DNA from: Vibrio sinaloensis DSM 21326
GTDB lineage: Bacteria; Pseudomonadota; Gammaproteobacteria; Enterobacterales; Vibrionaceae
Assembly (NCBI RefSeq): GCF_000189275.1
Contig: NZ_AEVT01000100.1
Location: 16,116 to 80,115 of the forward strand
Length of the DNA stretch: 64,000 bases
Direction of reading: 5' to 3'
Shown: positions 26,783 through 34,247 of the stretch, piece after piece
Layout of the letters: the number at the start of each line of letters is the position of its first letter
Numbering within the stretch: position 1 is the stretch's first letter
Translations under genes and position numbers: made by a program
Notes under the pieces: generated by a model
What the model saw: only the letters and a program-made list of their open reading frames with translations
What the model was told of the DNA's origin: nothing
Database searches by the model: none

Positions 26783-26816
26783 AATAAAAACGCCCGCCAG
26801 CCGCGGCGTTTTTATT
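26783..26816. terminator. Bidirectional terminator between sohB and a LysR gene
   Basis: AATAAAAACGCC and GGCGTTTTTATT pair across a 10-base loop; the right arm overlaps the end of the minus-strand LysR gene. A and T runs on both sides support use in both directions. Confidence 0.8.
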
Positions 26817-27723
26817 TGTCGCGACTCACTTCAAAATTGGCCACGAGATAGTCAATCAGGACTCTAACCCGTTTTACCTTTTGGCTATTACGACTGAAAT
26901 AGAGGTAAAGGCTAGGGTAGGTTGGCCACATTGGTTCGAGTACAGGGACAAGATCACCACTTTCTAATTCATGCTCTAAAGACGGGAGAACCAAACGGCC
27001 AATACCCAGCCCTTCTTTGGCCGCGTCGATCATCAGGTCTGTATCGTTAACCACTAGACCATAAGGAATTTCGACCCCAGTTTGTTGGCCATCCTCGATG
27101 AGATTGAGCGGTGCATATTGATTGGAAGTAATAAAGCGATACTGGATCAGTTTATGCTGCGCCAAATCCTCCAATGATGTTGGGACTCCGTATTGTTTTA
27201 GATAACTCGGTGAGGCAAACAGCGCTTCTTTCATGGGGGGCGTGAGCTTTCTTGCGACCATGCCTTCTTCAAGAATATTGCCAAAACGAATACCTAAATC
27301 AATGCCTTCAGAGATGATGTCTAAAGTGGCATCTGAAATGGATATCTCAAGTTCAATTTGTGGATACTGACGACAAAATTCAGCAAAGCGGCTTTTCAAG
27401 TAGGTGTTGTAAACAAATTTAGGCAAGGTGATTCTTAGTTTACCACTGGGCTCATCAGTCAACTCTTGCACGCTTTCAAGCGCATAATTGAGAGACTCCA
27501 TTGCTGCTAATGTTCGTTCATGCAATAGGCGACCCGCTTCGGTTAATTCAATCTTCCGCGTTGTCCGGTTAAACAATGTTAACCCGACATTATTTTCTAG
27601 TAGCTTGAGAGACTGACTAACAGAGGGGGCAGCCATGGCTAACTTTCTTGCAGCGCCACGAATACTGCCTTCTTGAACAATCGCTTGAAAGACTTGTAAC
27701 TGGTTATAAGTGGTTCCTTTCAT
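26812..27723 (-). CDS. LysR-family transcriptional regulator
   Basis: A 303-residue LysR regulator. The winged helix-turn-helix lies at about 1-65 (SIRGAARKLAMAAPSVSQSLKLLE) and the LysR substrate-binding domain follows, with the LRITLPKF and EGIDLGIRFG motifs. ATG at 27723 is chosen because GGGAA stands seven bases ahead; the TTG at 27735 would add four residues. It is divergent from the flavodoxin-fold reductase gene at 27862 with a 138-base region between, so it probably controls that gene. The inducer is unknown. Confidence 0.9.
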   Translation of the reverse strand: MKGTTYNQLQVFQAIVQEGSIRGAARKLAMAAPSVSQSLKLLENNVGLTLFNRTTRKIELTEAGRLLHERTLAAMESLNYALESVQELTDEPSGKLRITLPKFVYNTYLKSRFAEFCRQYPQIELEISISDATLDIISEGIDLGIRFGNILEEGMVARKLTPPMKEALFASPSYLKQYGVPTSLEDLAQHKLIQYRFITSNQYAPLNLIEDGQQTGVEIPYGLVVNDTDLMIDAAKEGLGIGRLVLPSLEHELESGDLVPVLEPMWPTYPSLYLYFSRNSQKVKRVRVLIDYLVANFEVSRDK

Positions 27724-27861
27724 GTTATTTCCCAACTGTTAGGTTTTACCTAATTAAAAATTAAAATTTACAGCTCTACAAGTAAAGAATTAAGCCTATT
27801 AAAGTAGTGGTCATTCGATGCACACCATGTGCGTCTGCCGAACAAAACGTAGGAGTTGAAC

Positions 27862-28800
27862 ATGAGTAAAGTTGTCGTGATTTCGGGCCACCCAAATTTA
27901 GAATCATCGTATACGAACAAAGTGGTTCTGGCGCAACTGCAGAGCACCTTCAGCAGTATTGATATTCGTCGCCTTGATGCGCTTTATCCTGACTATCAGA
28001 TTGACGTAGAAACAGAGCAAACGGCTTTGCTTGATGCTGACGTTGTGGTACTTCAATTCCCATTTTATTGGTATTCAATGCCGGCCTTACTGAAAAAATG
28101 GCTTGATGATGTCATGAGTTTTAACTTCGCTTACGGGCCAGAGGGAGACAAGCTCAAAGGTAAGGGATTTATTATCTCAACAACGATAGGTGGACCAGCA
28201 GAGTCATATGATCCACTGGGTTACAACCACTTTACGGTAGAGCAATTATTGATGCCGATTCAGCAAACCGCCTACTTAGCGGGGATGAACTACCAAAAAC
28301 CGATTTTCACTCACGGTATGGTTTACATTCCTGGCGTTTATAATACGCAAGAGGGGGTAGAGGCCAAAGCGGTTGAACACGCAGTGCGTCTAAGCGAAAC
28401 CATTCATTACTTATTAGAATCGCCGGAAGCAAAAGTGACCGCCTTAGTTAAAACATGGTTTGAGCAGATGGATAAGCTGCAAGAGGATGCGGGTCTATTC
28501 CACGCGATGCTACGCAACGATGTGGCGATCACTGCACCGGAAGGTGAATTCAATGGTATTGCCGGCTTTAATGATTGGTACCAAGTATTACGTAGTACCT
28601 TTAAACCTAACTGCGAACATGTCTTAGAACAGATTGTAGTGCATGAAAAACAAGGAGAACATGTCGCAGAGATACGTGTTCGCCTCATTGCCGAAACCGT
28701 ACAAGGAGAGGCCATTAACGTACTCGTTAACGAAGAGTGGTCGGTAGATTTAGATAAGGATAAGCCGCGTATTATTCGCTACAAGGTTGAACCTGTGTAA
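27862..28800 (+). CDS. NAD(P)H-dependent flavodoxin-fold oxidoreductase fused to an NTF2/SnoaL-like domain
   Basis: A 312-residue protein. Residues about 1-190 are a flavodoxin-like quinone reductase domain of the KefF/MdaB type (VVISGHPN at the start, FQFPFYWYSMPALLKKW around the flavin site, TTIGGP). Residues about 195-312 form a second domain with the look of an NTF2/SnoaL-type fold (ALVKTWFEQMDKL, FNGIAGFNDWY). Stand-alone KefF-like enzymes are about 180-200 residues. AGGAG at 27851-27855 precedes the ATG. Regulation by the divergent LysR gene is likely. Confidence 0.83.
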   Translation: MSKVVVISGHPNLESSYTNKVVLAQLQSTFSSIDIRRLDALYPDYQIDVETEQTALLDADVVVLQFPFYWYSMPALLKKWLDDVMSFNFAYGPEGDKLKGKGFIISTTIGGPAESYDPLGYNHFTVEQLLMPIQQTAYLAGMNYQKPIFTHGMVYIPGVYNTQEGVEAKAVEHAVRLSETIHYLLESPEAKVTALVKTWFEQMDKLQEDAGLFHAMLRNDVAITAPEGEFNGIAGFNDWYQVLRSTFKPNCEHVLEQIVVHEKQGEHVAEIRVRLIAETVQGEAINVLVNEEWSVDLDKDKPRIIRYKVEPV

Positions 28801-28821
28801 GTGTAGCTCGACTCAGATAAA

Positions 28822-28853
28822 CAATCGGCCCCTCAGTGATGAGGGGACGATTG
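28822..28853 (-). terminator. Hairpin between the reductase gene and rhlE
   Basis: CAATCG-G-CCCCTC and GAGGGG-A-CGATTG pair around AGTGAT. No long T-run follows on either strand, so terminator function is likely but not certain. Confidence 0.5.
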
Positions 28854-28857
28854 CGAG

Positions 28858-30291
28858 TTACTGTTGGTTTGGATTGCTGGGTTTTTGGTCTGCTGGACGA
28901 CGGCGCTTCTGACCGTTACCTTTAGGTCCGTTATTCCCCGCTTTGTTCGCGCGTTGCCCTTTGTTTTCCGTCTTCTTATTATTGTCGCCAGACGTTTTGT
29001 TATGGCCAAAGTGACGTTTATTCTTGCCAGCAGGTTTATTGCCGCGTGCATTATCACCTGAGCGCTGCCCGTCTTGATGATCAACTTTTGGCTTTTTCGG
29101 TTTTTTAGGCTTCTTCGCTTTAATTGGTCGTGTATCCAGTTTGGACTCAGGGAGTTCATTAACAGGTTTAAAGCCCTCTAGTTCAAGGCGGGGCAATACT
29201 TGTTGAATTAATCGCTCGATACCAAACAGTTCGCTGGCTTCTGCGGCTTCTACTAATGAATAGGCTTTGCCAACCTCGCCAGCTCGGCCTGTACGACCGA
29301 TACGGTGGACATAATCTTCTGATACATTTGGCAGTTCAAAGTTCACCACTTGAGGTAACTGCGGGATATCAATACCACGCGCCGCAATATCGGTTGCAAC
29401 CAGAACTTTTACATCACCCGATTTAAAATCTGCTAGAGCGCGAGTACGAGCACCTTGACTCTTGTTACCATGAATCGGTGCTGCAGTAATCCCTTCTTTA
29501 TTGAGGAAGAAGGCTAAGCGGTTAGCACCATGCTTGGTTCGACAGAAGACTAAGGTTTGCTTCCAATCACCATCTTTGATCATTTTCACCAGCATGGGTG
29601 CTTTTTTACGTTTATCTGCAGGGTAGATGCTTTGCTCGATGGTAACCGCGGTTGAGTTCTCTTTGCTTACTGAGACTTCTACTGGGTCGTTGACCAGACC
29701 TTTGGCTAGCTCACGAATTTCAGGAGAGAAAGTTGCAGAGAAAAGCAGGTTTTGGCGCTTAGCAGGCAACAGAGCTAGGATCTTACGAATATCACGAATA
29801 AAGCCCATATCCAGCATGCGATCAGCTTCATCAAGCACGAGTACTTCTAGCTGGTCAAACTTGATTGCGTTTTGTTGGTACAGATCCAATAGACGACCAG
29901 GTGTTGCGACAAGCACGTCACAGCCCTTACGTAGCTTCATCATTTGTGGGTTGGCTTTCACACCACCAAAAATAACTTGAGACGTAAGACGTTGGTAACG
30001 GCTGTATTTGAAAACGTTCTCTTGGACCTGAGCCGCTAGTTCGCGAGTCGGAGTCAGAACCAATGCACGGACGTGGTTCCCTTTAACTCGCGTACCGTTA
30101 TCTAAACGTTCAAGGATTGGCAGTGTGAAACCTGCGGTTTTACCTGTACCTGTCTGCGCGGCTGCCATGACATCTTTGCCTTGTAATACAGCTGGAATCG
30201 CTTGCTCTTGAATTGGAGATGGTTTGTCATAACCCTGTTCTTCAATCGCTTTAAGGATTGGGGCAGAAAGGCCTAAAGAGGTAAAACCCAT
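28858..30291 (-). CDS. rhlE: DEAD-box RNA helicase, RhlE type
   Basis: A 477-residue ATP-dependent RNA helicase. In order: the Q motif (GYDKPSPIQEQAIP), motif I AQTGTGKT, PTRELAAQV, DEADRMLDMGF, the SAT motif, and HRIGRTGRAG. The C-terminal 100 residues are low complexity, rich in Lys, Asn, Gly and Arg, as in RhlE, and probably bind RNA without sequence preference. RhlE acts in ribosome assembly and RNA remodelling. Several rhlE-like paralogues occur in vibrios, so the symbol is family-level. Confidence 0.9.
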   Translation of the reverse strand: MGFTSLGLSAPILKAIEEQGYDKPSPIQEQAIPAVLQGKDVMAAAQTGTGKTAGFTLPILERLDNGTRVKGNHVRALVLTPTRELAAQVQENVFKYSRYQRLTSQVIFGGVKANPQMMKLRKGCDVLVATPGRLLDLYQQNAIKFDQLEVLVLDEADRMLDMGFIRDIRKILALLPAKRQNLLFSATFSPEIRELAKGLVNDPVEVSVSKENSTAVTIEQSIYPADKRKKAPMLVKMIKDGDWKQTLVFCRTKHGANRLAFFLNKEGITAAPIHGNKSQGARTRALADFKSGDVKVLVATDIAARGIDIPQLPQVVNFELPNVSEDYVHRIGRTGRAGEVGKAYSLVEAAEASELFGIERLIQQVLPRLELEGFKPVNELPESKLDTRPIKAKKPKKPKKPKVDHQDGQRSGDNARGNKPAGKNKRHFGHNKTSGDNNKKTENKGQRANKAGNNGPKGNGQKRRRPADQKPSNPNQQ

Positions 30292-30385
30292 ATATCGTTC
30301 TCTGTATGAAGTGAGTATTGGCTAGTTTATTGGCCAAGAAAAAGGGCGCCATTCTGAGCCCTTTAAGTTAGAACATCAACAGAAA

Positions 30386-30952
30386 TTATTGTTCATGCGA
30401 AGAGAATCGGCCAATCCCCGGTGCTTTATTGCTTAACCAAGCGAGCAACAGCCCACTGATCAGGCCAAATAAGTGTGCTTCGACCGCGACACGAGCTTGA
30501 ATCAATTCCGATGTGGATTGGGGGGCGCCCATTGTGATTTCCCAACTGACCTTCGCGATAACGCCAAGAACCAACAAGCCACTGCTTTTTCGGCCATGCA
30601 GTACTTCGAGTAGCGCGAAGTAGGCGAACAATCCATGCAGAACACCGGATAAGCCGACATAACTGGTCATGTCACTGAACAAGTTGAGAATACCCACGCA
30701 GACGCTAATAACACTCAGTGCCAACAGTAATGACTTTGCACTCGGTTTGAAAATAAAACTGATCACCCAAAGGCCAGCAAGGTTCATTGCTAGGTGGGCA
30801 ATGTTGGTATGAGTGAAATTTCCTGATACGATGCGCCACCATTGCCCTTGGGAGATCGCTTGGCGGTGCCATTCGGCAAAAGAGGTCATCGGCTCAAATT
30901 GCAGGCCTAAACAAACTAAACTAACAGCGATTAACGGAAAAAATAAGCGCAC
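30386..30952 (-). CDS. rrtA: Rhombosortase (rhomboid-family protease for GlyGly-CTERM proteins)
   Basis: A rhomboid intramembrane serine protease of 188 residues from the GTG at 30952 (196 from the TTG at 30976). It has six predicted membrane segments; the GNFTHTNIAHLAMNLAG motif, the nucleophile Ser in VGLSGVLHG, and the catalytic His in VEAHLFG are all present, matching the rhombosortase group. Rhombosortase processes GlyGly-CTERM proteins at the C-terminus in vibrios. No GlyGly-CTERM substrate is encoded nearby in this window. The GTG start is preferred because it avoids overlap with the divergent gene at 30956. Confidence 0.85.
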   Translation of the reverse strand: MRLFFPLIAVSLVCLGLQFEPMTSFAEWHRQAISQGQWWRIVSGNFTHTNIAHLAMNLAGLWVISFIFKPSAKSLLLALSVISVCVGILNLFSDMTSYVGLSGVLHGLFAYFALLEVLHGRKSSGLLVLGVIAKVSWEITMGAPQSTSELIQARVAVEAHLFGLISGLLLAWLSNKAPGIGRFSSHEQ

Positions 30953-30955
30953 TTT

Positions 30956-31564
30956 ATGTCTCGATACTGTTCTCAATGTGGCAAATCACTTAAAGCGTGT
31001 ATTTGTCAGTGGATTCAAAGCTTACCATCCAAGGTTGAGTTGGTCATCCTACAACATCCGAGCGAAAGTAATCGGCCAATGGGAACGGCGCGTATCTTAA
31101 CCTTATCACTGGCGAACAGTTACAGTTTTGTCGGCGAAGACTTTTCACAGCACAGCACTTTGAATCAACTGCTTGCGCAATCAGAGGTTCAGCACTTTGT
31201 TCTCTATCCAGGCGAGAGTGCAGTGAGCCATCAACGGGTTGCCGACAAAGTGGCCGCACAGCAAAAAGTACGGATCATTATTCTCGATGGTACATGGAAA
31301 AAAGCGTATAAGATGTGGCAGTTGTCGAGCAATTTACACGCCTTACCTTTGATTCGGTTACCCGAGAATTTACAAGGTAATTACCGTATCCGTAAAGCAC
31401 CGAGTGACAACAGCCTTTCAACCGTTGAAGCGGGTTACCATATTCTGCAGTTGTTGCAACCAGAGACGGACTTTGCCCCCCTGATTGAGGCATTCAATCA
31501 GATGATTGAATTTCAAATTAAGCAGATGCCACCGGGTGTGTTTGAGAAAAACTATCTGAGCTAA
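30956..31564 (+). CDS. DTW-domain tRNA-uridine aminocarboxypropyltransferase
   Basis: A 202-residue DTW-domain protein. N-terminal Cys motif CSQCGKSLKACIC, then HPSE, and the family signature Asp-Gly-Thr-Trp in ILDGTWKKA (a DxTW motif). E. coli TapT (YfiP) of this family makes acp3U at position 47 of tRNAs with an S-adenosylmethionine-derived group. The Cys-rich start fixes the ATG at 30956. It starts only three bases away from the divergent rhombosortase start, leaving no space for separate promoters. Confidence 0.88.
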   Translation: MSRYCSQCGKSLKACICQWIQSLPSKVELVILQHPSESNRPMGTARILTLSLANSYSFVGEDFSQHSTLNQLLAQSEVQHFVLYPGESAVSHQRVADKVAAQQKVRIIILDGTWKKAYKMWQLSSNLHALPLIRLPENLQGNYRIRKAPSDNSLSTVEAGYHILQLLQPETDFAPLIEAFNQMIEFQIKQMPPGVFEKNYLS

Positions 31565-31646
31565 TTAGAAAATCACAGATTAGTGGCTACACTGATCTCT
31601 AAGCACTTGATGACTGAGTCATCTGGGTGCGCCGCGACAAGCGGTA

Positions 31647-31713
31647 CTTCGTATAATCCCCCTGATAGGGAGAGGGAGTCTCTACCTGGAGCCGTAAATT
31701 CCAGATTACGAAG
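31647..31713 (+). ncRNA. Adenine riboswitch (purine aptamer, add type)
   Basis: The three-way junction aptamer is recognisable. P1 is formed by CTTCGTA (31647-31653) and TACGAAG (31707-31713). J1/2 TAATC, L2 GATAGGG, J2/3 CTCTACC and L3 CCGTAAA match the family, and L2 and L3 can make the loop-loop kiss. The specificity base in J3/1 (GATTA, position 31706) is T rather than C, which marks adenine instead of guanine recognition. P2 has one C-A mismatch. It lies 84 bases upstream of the GTG of the deaminase gene and is the counterpart of the Vibrio vulnificus add riboswitch, which turns the gene on in adenine. Confidence 0.95.
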
Positions 31714-31727
31714 AGTAAAGTGCATTG

Positions 31728-31777
31728 CGCTTTTCTCTTTGTATGACTGAAATTCTCCAAGAGAAAAGCGTTTGTTT
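31728..31777 (+). promoter_or_regulatory. Expression-platform hairpin of the adenine riboswitch
   Basis: CGCTTTTCTCTT (31728-31739) is exactly complementary to AAGAGAAAAGCG (31759-31770), a 12-base stem with a 19-base loop followed by TTTGTTT. The loop holds TCTCC (31754-31758), which can alternatively pair with GGAGA (31787-31791) over the Shine-Dalgarno sequence. It could act as a terminator, as an anti-Shine-Dalgarno switch, or both; sequence does not decide. Confidence 0.6.
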
Positions 31778-31796
31778 ACAAGATAAGGAGACAAGC

Positions 31797-32795
31797 GTGA
31801 ATTTTATCCAACAACTACCAAAAGTTGAGTTGCACTTACACATTGAAGGCACTTTAGAGCCTGAAATGATGTTTGCTTTGGCTGAACGTAATGGCGTTAC
31901 TTTGCCTTATAACAGTGAGGAGGAAGTCCGAGCGGCGTATCAGTTTTCAAATCTACAATCTTTCCTCGATATCTATTACCAAGGTGCAAATGTGCTACTG
32001 CATGAGCAAGATTTCTATGATCTTACATGGGCCTATTTAGAGCGCTGTCATCAAGACAACGTTATTCATACCGAAATCTTCTTTGACCCACAAACTCATA
32101 CTGAGCGAGGTGTCCCTTTCGAGGTTGTGATCAATGGCATTGTACGCGCATTGGATGACGCAAAAGACAAGTTTGGTATTAGCAGTGGCATTATCATGTG
32201 CTTCTTGCGTCATCTCGATGAAGCCAGTGCGTTCGAAACGCTCGATCAGGCACTGCCTTTTAAGCACCACATTGTTGGCGTTGGTCTCGACTCTTCAGAG
32301 CTAGGCCATCCACCGGAGAAGTTCCGACGTGTGTTTGAAAAAGCCCGTCAAGAAGGGTTTATTGCGGTTGCTCACGCGGGAGAAGAGGGGCCGGTGAGTA
32401 ATATTTATGACAGTTTAGAGCTATTGAAAGTCAGTCGAATTGACCACGGTGTACGCTGCGTTGATGATGAAGAATTAGTGACGTCTTTGGCTCAATCACG
32501 TATGCCGTTGACGGTATGCCCATTGTCCAATATTAAGCTAAAAGTGTTCGATAAAATGGCGCAGCACAATATCGTTGATCTGCTGCGTAAAGGGCTATGC
32601 GTAACCATCAACTCTGATGACCCTGCCTACTTTGGTGGGTATATGACGGACAATTTTCTCGCGGTGGATCATTGTCATCATTTAAGTCGGGAAGAGCTGG
32701 CTCAATTTACGTTAAATGCGATTGAAGCAAGCTTCATCAGTGAAGAGCAAAAACAACAGCTAGTTGATAGACTGGATGCGTATATGGCAGGTTAA
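31797..32795 (+). CDS. add: Adenine/adenosine deaminase (add; adenine deaminase type 2 by motif)
   Basis: A 332-residue TIM-barrel deaminase of the adenosine/adenine deaminase superfamily. Metal ligands are in HLHIEGTLEPE (N-terminal His-X-His), HAGEEG, and the DDPAYFGG motif; the catalytic Glu follows HAG. The HLHxEGxLEPE form and the GLDSSELGHPP stretch are those of the group shown to prefer adenine, whereas adenosine deaminases show HLDGS-type motifs. Vibrio genes are usually named add. The start is GTG at 31797 with AAGGAG at 31785-31790. Adenine sensing by the riboswitch fits adenine as substrate. Confidence 0.9.
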   Translation: MNFIQQLPKVELHLHIEGTLEPEMMFALAERNGVTLPYNSEEEVRAAYQFSNLQSFLDIYYQGANVLLHEQDFYDLTWAYLERCHQDNVIHTEIFFDPQTHTERGVPFEVVINGIVRALDDAKDKFGISSGIIMCFLRHLDEASAFETLDQALPFKHHIVGVGLDSSELGHPPEKFRRVFEKARQEGFIAVAHAGEEGPVSNIYDSLELLKVSRIDHGVRCVDDEELVTSLAQSRMPLTVCPLSNIKLKVFDKMAQHNIVDLLRKGLCVTINSDDPAYFGGYMTDNFLAVDHCHHLSREELAQFTLNAIEASFISEEQKQQLVDRLDAYMAG

Positions 32796-32802
32796 AAGGC
32801 TC

Positions 32803-32826
32803 AAGGCGCGCTTGAAGGCGCGCCTT
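32803..32826 (+). terminator. GC-rich hairpin after add
   Basis: AAGGCGCGC (32803-32811) pairs with GCGCGCCTT (32818-32826). No T-run follows, so it may work as a weak or factor-assisted terminator between convergent genes. Confidence 0.45.
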
Positions 32827-32835
32827 AGCAAAACA

Positions 32836-34152
32836 TTAGTGTGACGAGAACAATTGCTGATGCAAACGTTGTGCGTGGCCGTCGGTCATAGACGAAATAT
32901 AGTCGGCGATAACCCGAAATCCTTCACTCTCTGACGACTTATCTAGCCATTGCTGGCGGACTTGAATCGGCAGCAGGCGCTCAGGATCGGCGCTTAACGC
33001 TTCAAAAATGTCCATAATGATTTGTTGTCCTTTGTATTCCACCACTTGAACGTGGGGAACTTGAATTACATAGTCGCTGACAAAGTGCTTTAGAATATCG
33101 AGCGCTTTCGCCATAGTAGGCTCAAGGTAGGCATTGAATGCCAGCAGCTCACTCTCAAATGGTGCTTCAACAGGCTTGACGGAGATGCTCGTCAGCAGTG
33201 CGTTCACCATGCCACCAATCGCATCTTTACGCTGAAAATGTGTTCCAGAGAACAACATGTCGGTGATTGAAGCGATGTGCTTTTCAAACCAAGGATCACC
33301 ACAGTCAGCCAGTTGACTTGCAGCGCCTTCGATCCATTGGTGACGATTGACCATCCCCAACACCAAGGCATCCTCCAAGTCATGAACGCCATAGGCAATG
33401 TCATCAGCCAATTCCATAATTGAGCAATCAAGCGACTTATAACGAGTTTTACTGTGCTGGTGGTCGTCACGTGGTTCGTCACGCATGGTGCTAAAAAGTT
33501 GTCGGTCATTATCGCTCAGAGGAGAGAGCAACCAGTCAAACAGATTGTTATCGCAATCGTACAAGCCTTTGGCTGGCATCCAGTCTCGGGCGCGCAGTTT
33601 ACGTTGATGAGTGACCCCTTGAGGAATGACCGCCGCGCGAGTTTGACTGATCAGAGCCGGATATTTGATCAGGCCAAGTAGCGTACGGCGAGCCAAATTC
33701 ATACCGAAGTGTTCTGTGTAGGGCTCTAACTTGGTGACGATACGGAAGGTCTGTGCATTGCCTTCAAATCCACCGTGATCGCGCATCATGTAGTTAAGCG
33801 CGACTTCTCCACCATGGCCATAAGGCGGATGACCAATATCATGAGCGAGGCAGAGAGAGTCAATCAAGCTATCGCTTGGCAACAAATCACGAAACTCGGG
33901 CTGCTTTTTCTTCAATTGAGCAACAATGCCCGTTCCTAACTGAGCAGCTTCAAGTGAATGGGTCAAACGGGTGCGATGGAAGTCGTCAAAACTGTTGCCG
34001 TGGACTTGGGTCTTCGCCTGTAGGCGACGAAAAGCCGCAGAGTGTAAAATACGCGCACGGTCACGTTGGTAGGGGCTGCGATGGTCATCACGACGAATTT
34101 TATGCTCGTCGTCATGGCGTTCATGCCATAAATCGCTGATTTGAAACGTCAT
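32836..34152 (-). CDS. dgt: dGTPase-family HD-domain triphosphohydrolase (possible anti-phage dGTPase)
   Basis: A 438-residue HD-domain deoxynucleotide triphosphohydrolase that would cleave dGTP to deoxyguanosine and triphosphate. Metal-ligand motifs are RLTHSLEAAQ, LAHDIGHPPYGHGG (the HD pair), and a later ELADDIAYGVHDLEDA Asp. ATG at 34152 follows AGGGAG and yields MTFQISDLWHERH; upstream in-frame extension to 34206 lacks support. Related Shewanella and E. coli dGTPases block phage by depleting dGTP; assignment of that role here is family inference. It lies in ordinary core gene context. Confidence 0.85.
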   Translation of the reverse strand: MTFQISDLWHERHDDEHKIRRDDHRSPYQRDRARILHSAAFRRLQAKTQVHGNSFDDFHRTRLTHSLEAAQLGTGIVAQLKKKQPEFRDLLPSDSLIDSLCLAHDIGHPPYGHGGEVALNYMMRDHGGFEGNAQTFRIVTKLEPYTEHFGMNLARRTLLGLIKYPALISQTRAAVIPQGVTHQRKLRARDWMPAKGLYDCDNNLFDWLLSPLSDNDRQLFSTMRDEPRDDHQHSKTRYKSLDCSIMELADDIAYGVHDLEDALVLGMVNRHQWIEGAASQLADCGDPWFEKHIASITDMLFSGTHFQRKDAIGGMVNALLTSISVKPVEAPFESELLAFNAYLEPTMAKALDILKHFVSDYVIQVPHVQVVEYKGQQIIMDIFEALSADPERLLPIQVRQQWLDKSSESEGFRVIADYISSMTDGHAQRLHQQLFSSH

Positions 34153-34247
34153 GGGCGATCTCCCTAAGTTTTTTCTTACCGTACACGTATCCAACTGGGA
34201 CTTCAAGTGGCAGAAATATAAAGTATTTTTGCCACTTTAAAGTGTAG

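Noticed and set aside
34153..34206. N-terminal extension of the dGTPase from 34206
   Set aside because: No ribosome-binding site there; AGGGAG precedes the ATG at 34152 where family similarity starts.
34205..34237. Inverted repeat AAGTGGCA ... TGCCACTT upstream of dgt
   Set aside because: Only eight bases per arm with a 17-base loop; may be a weak terminator of the transporter gene, but support is not enough.
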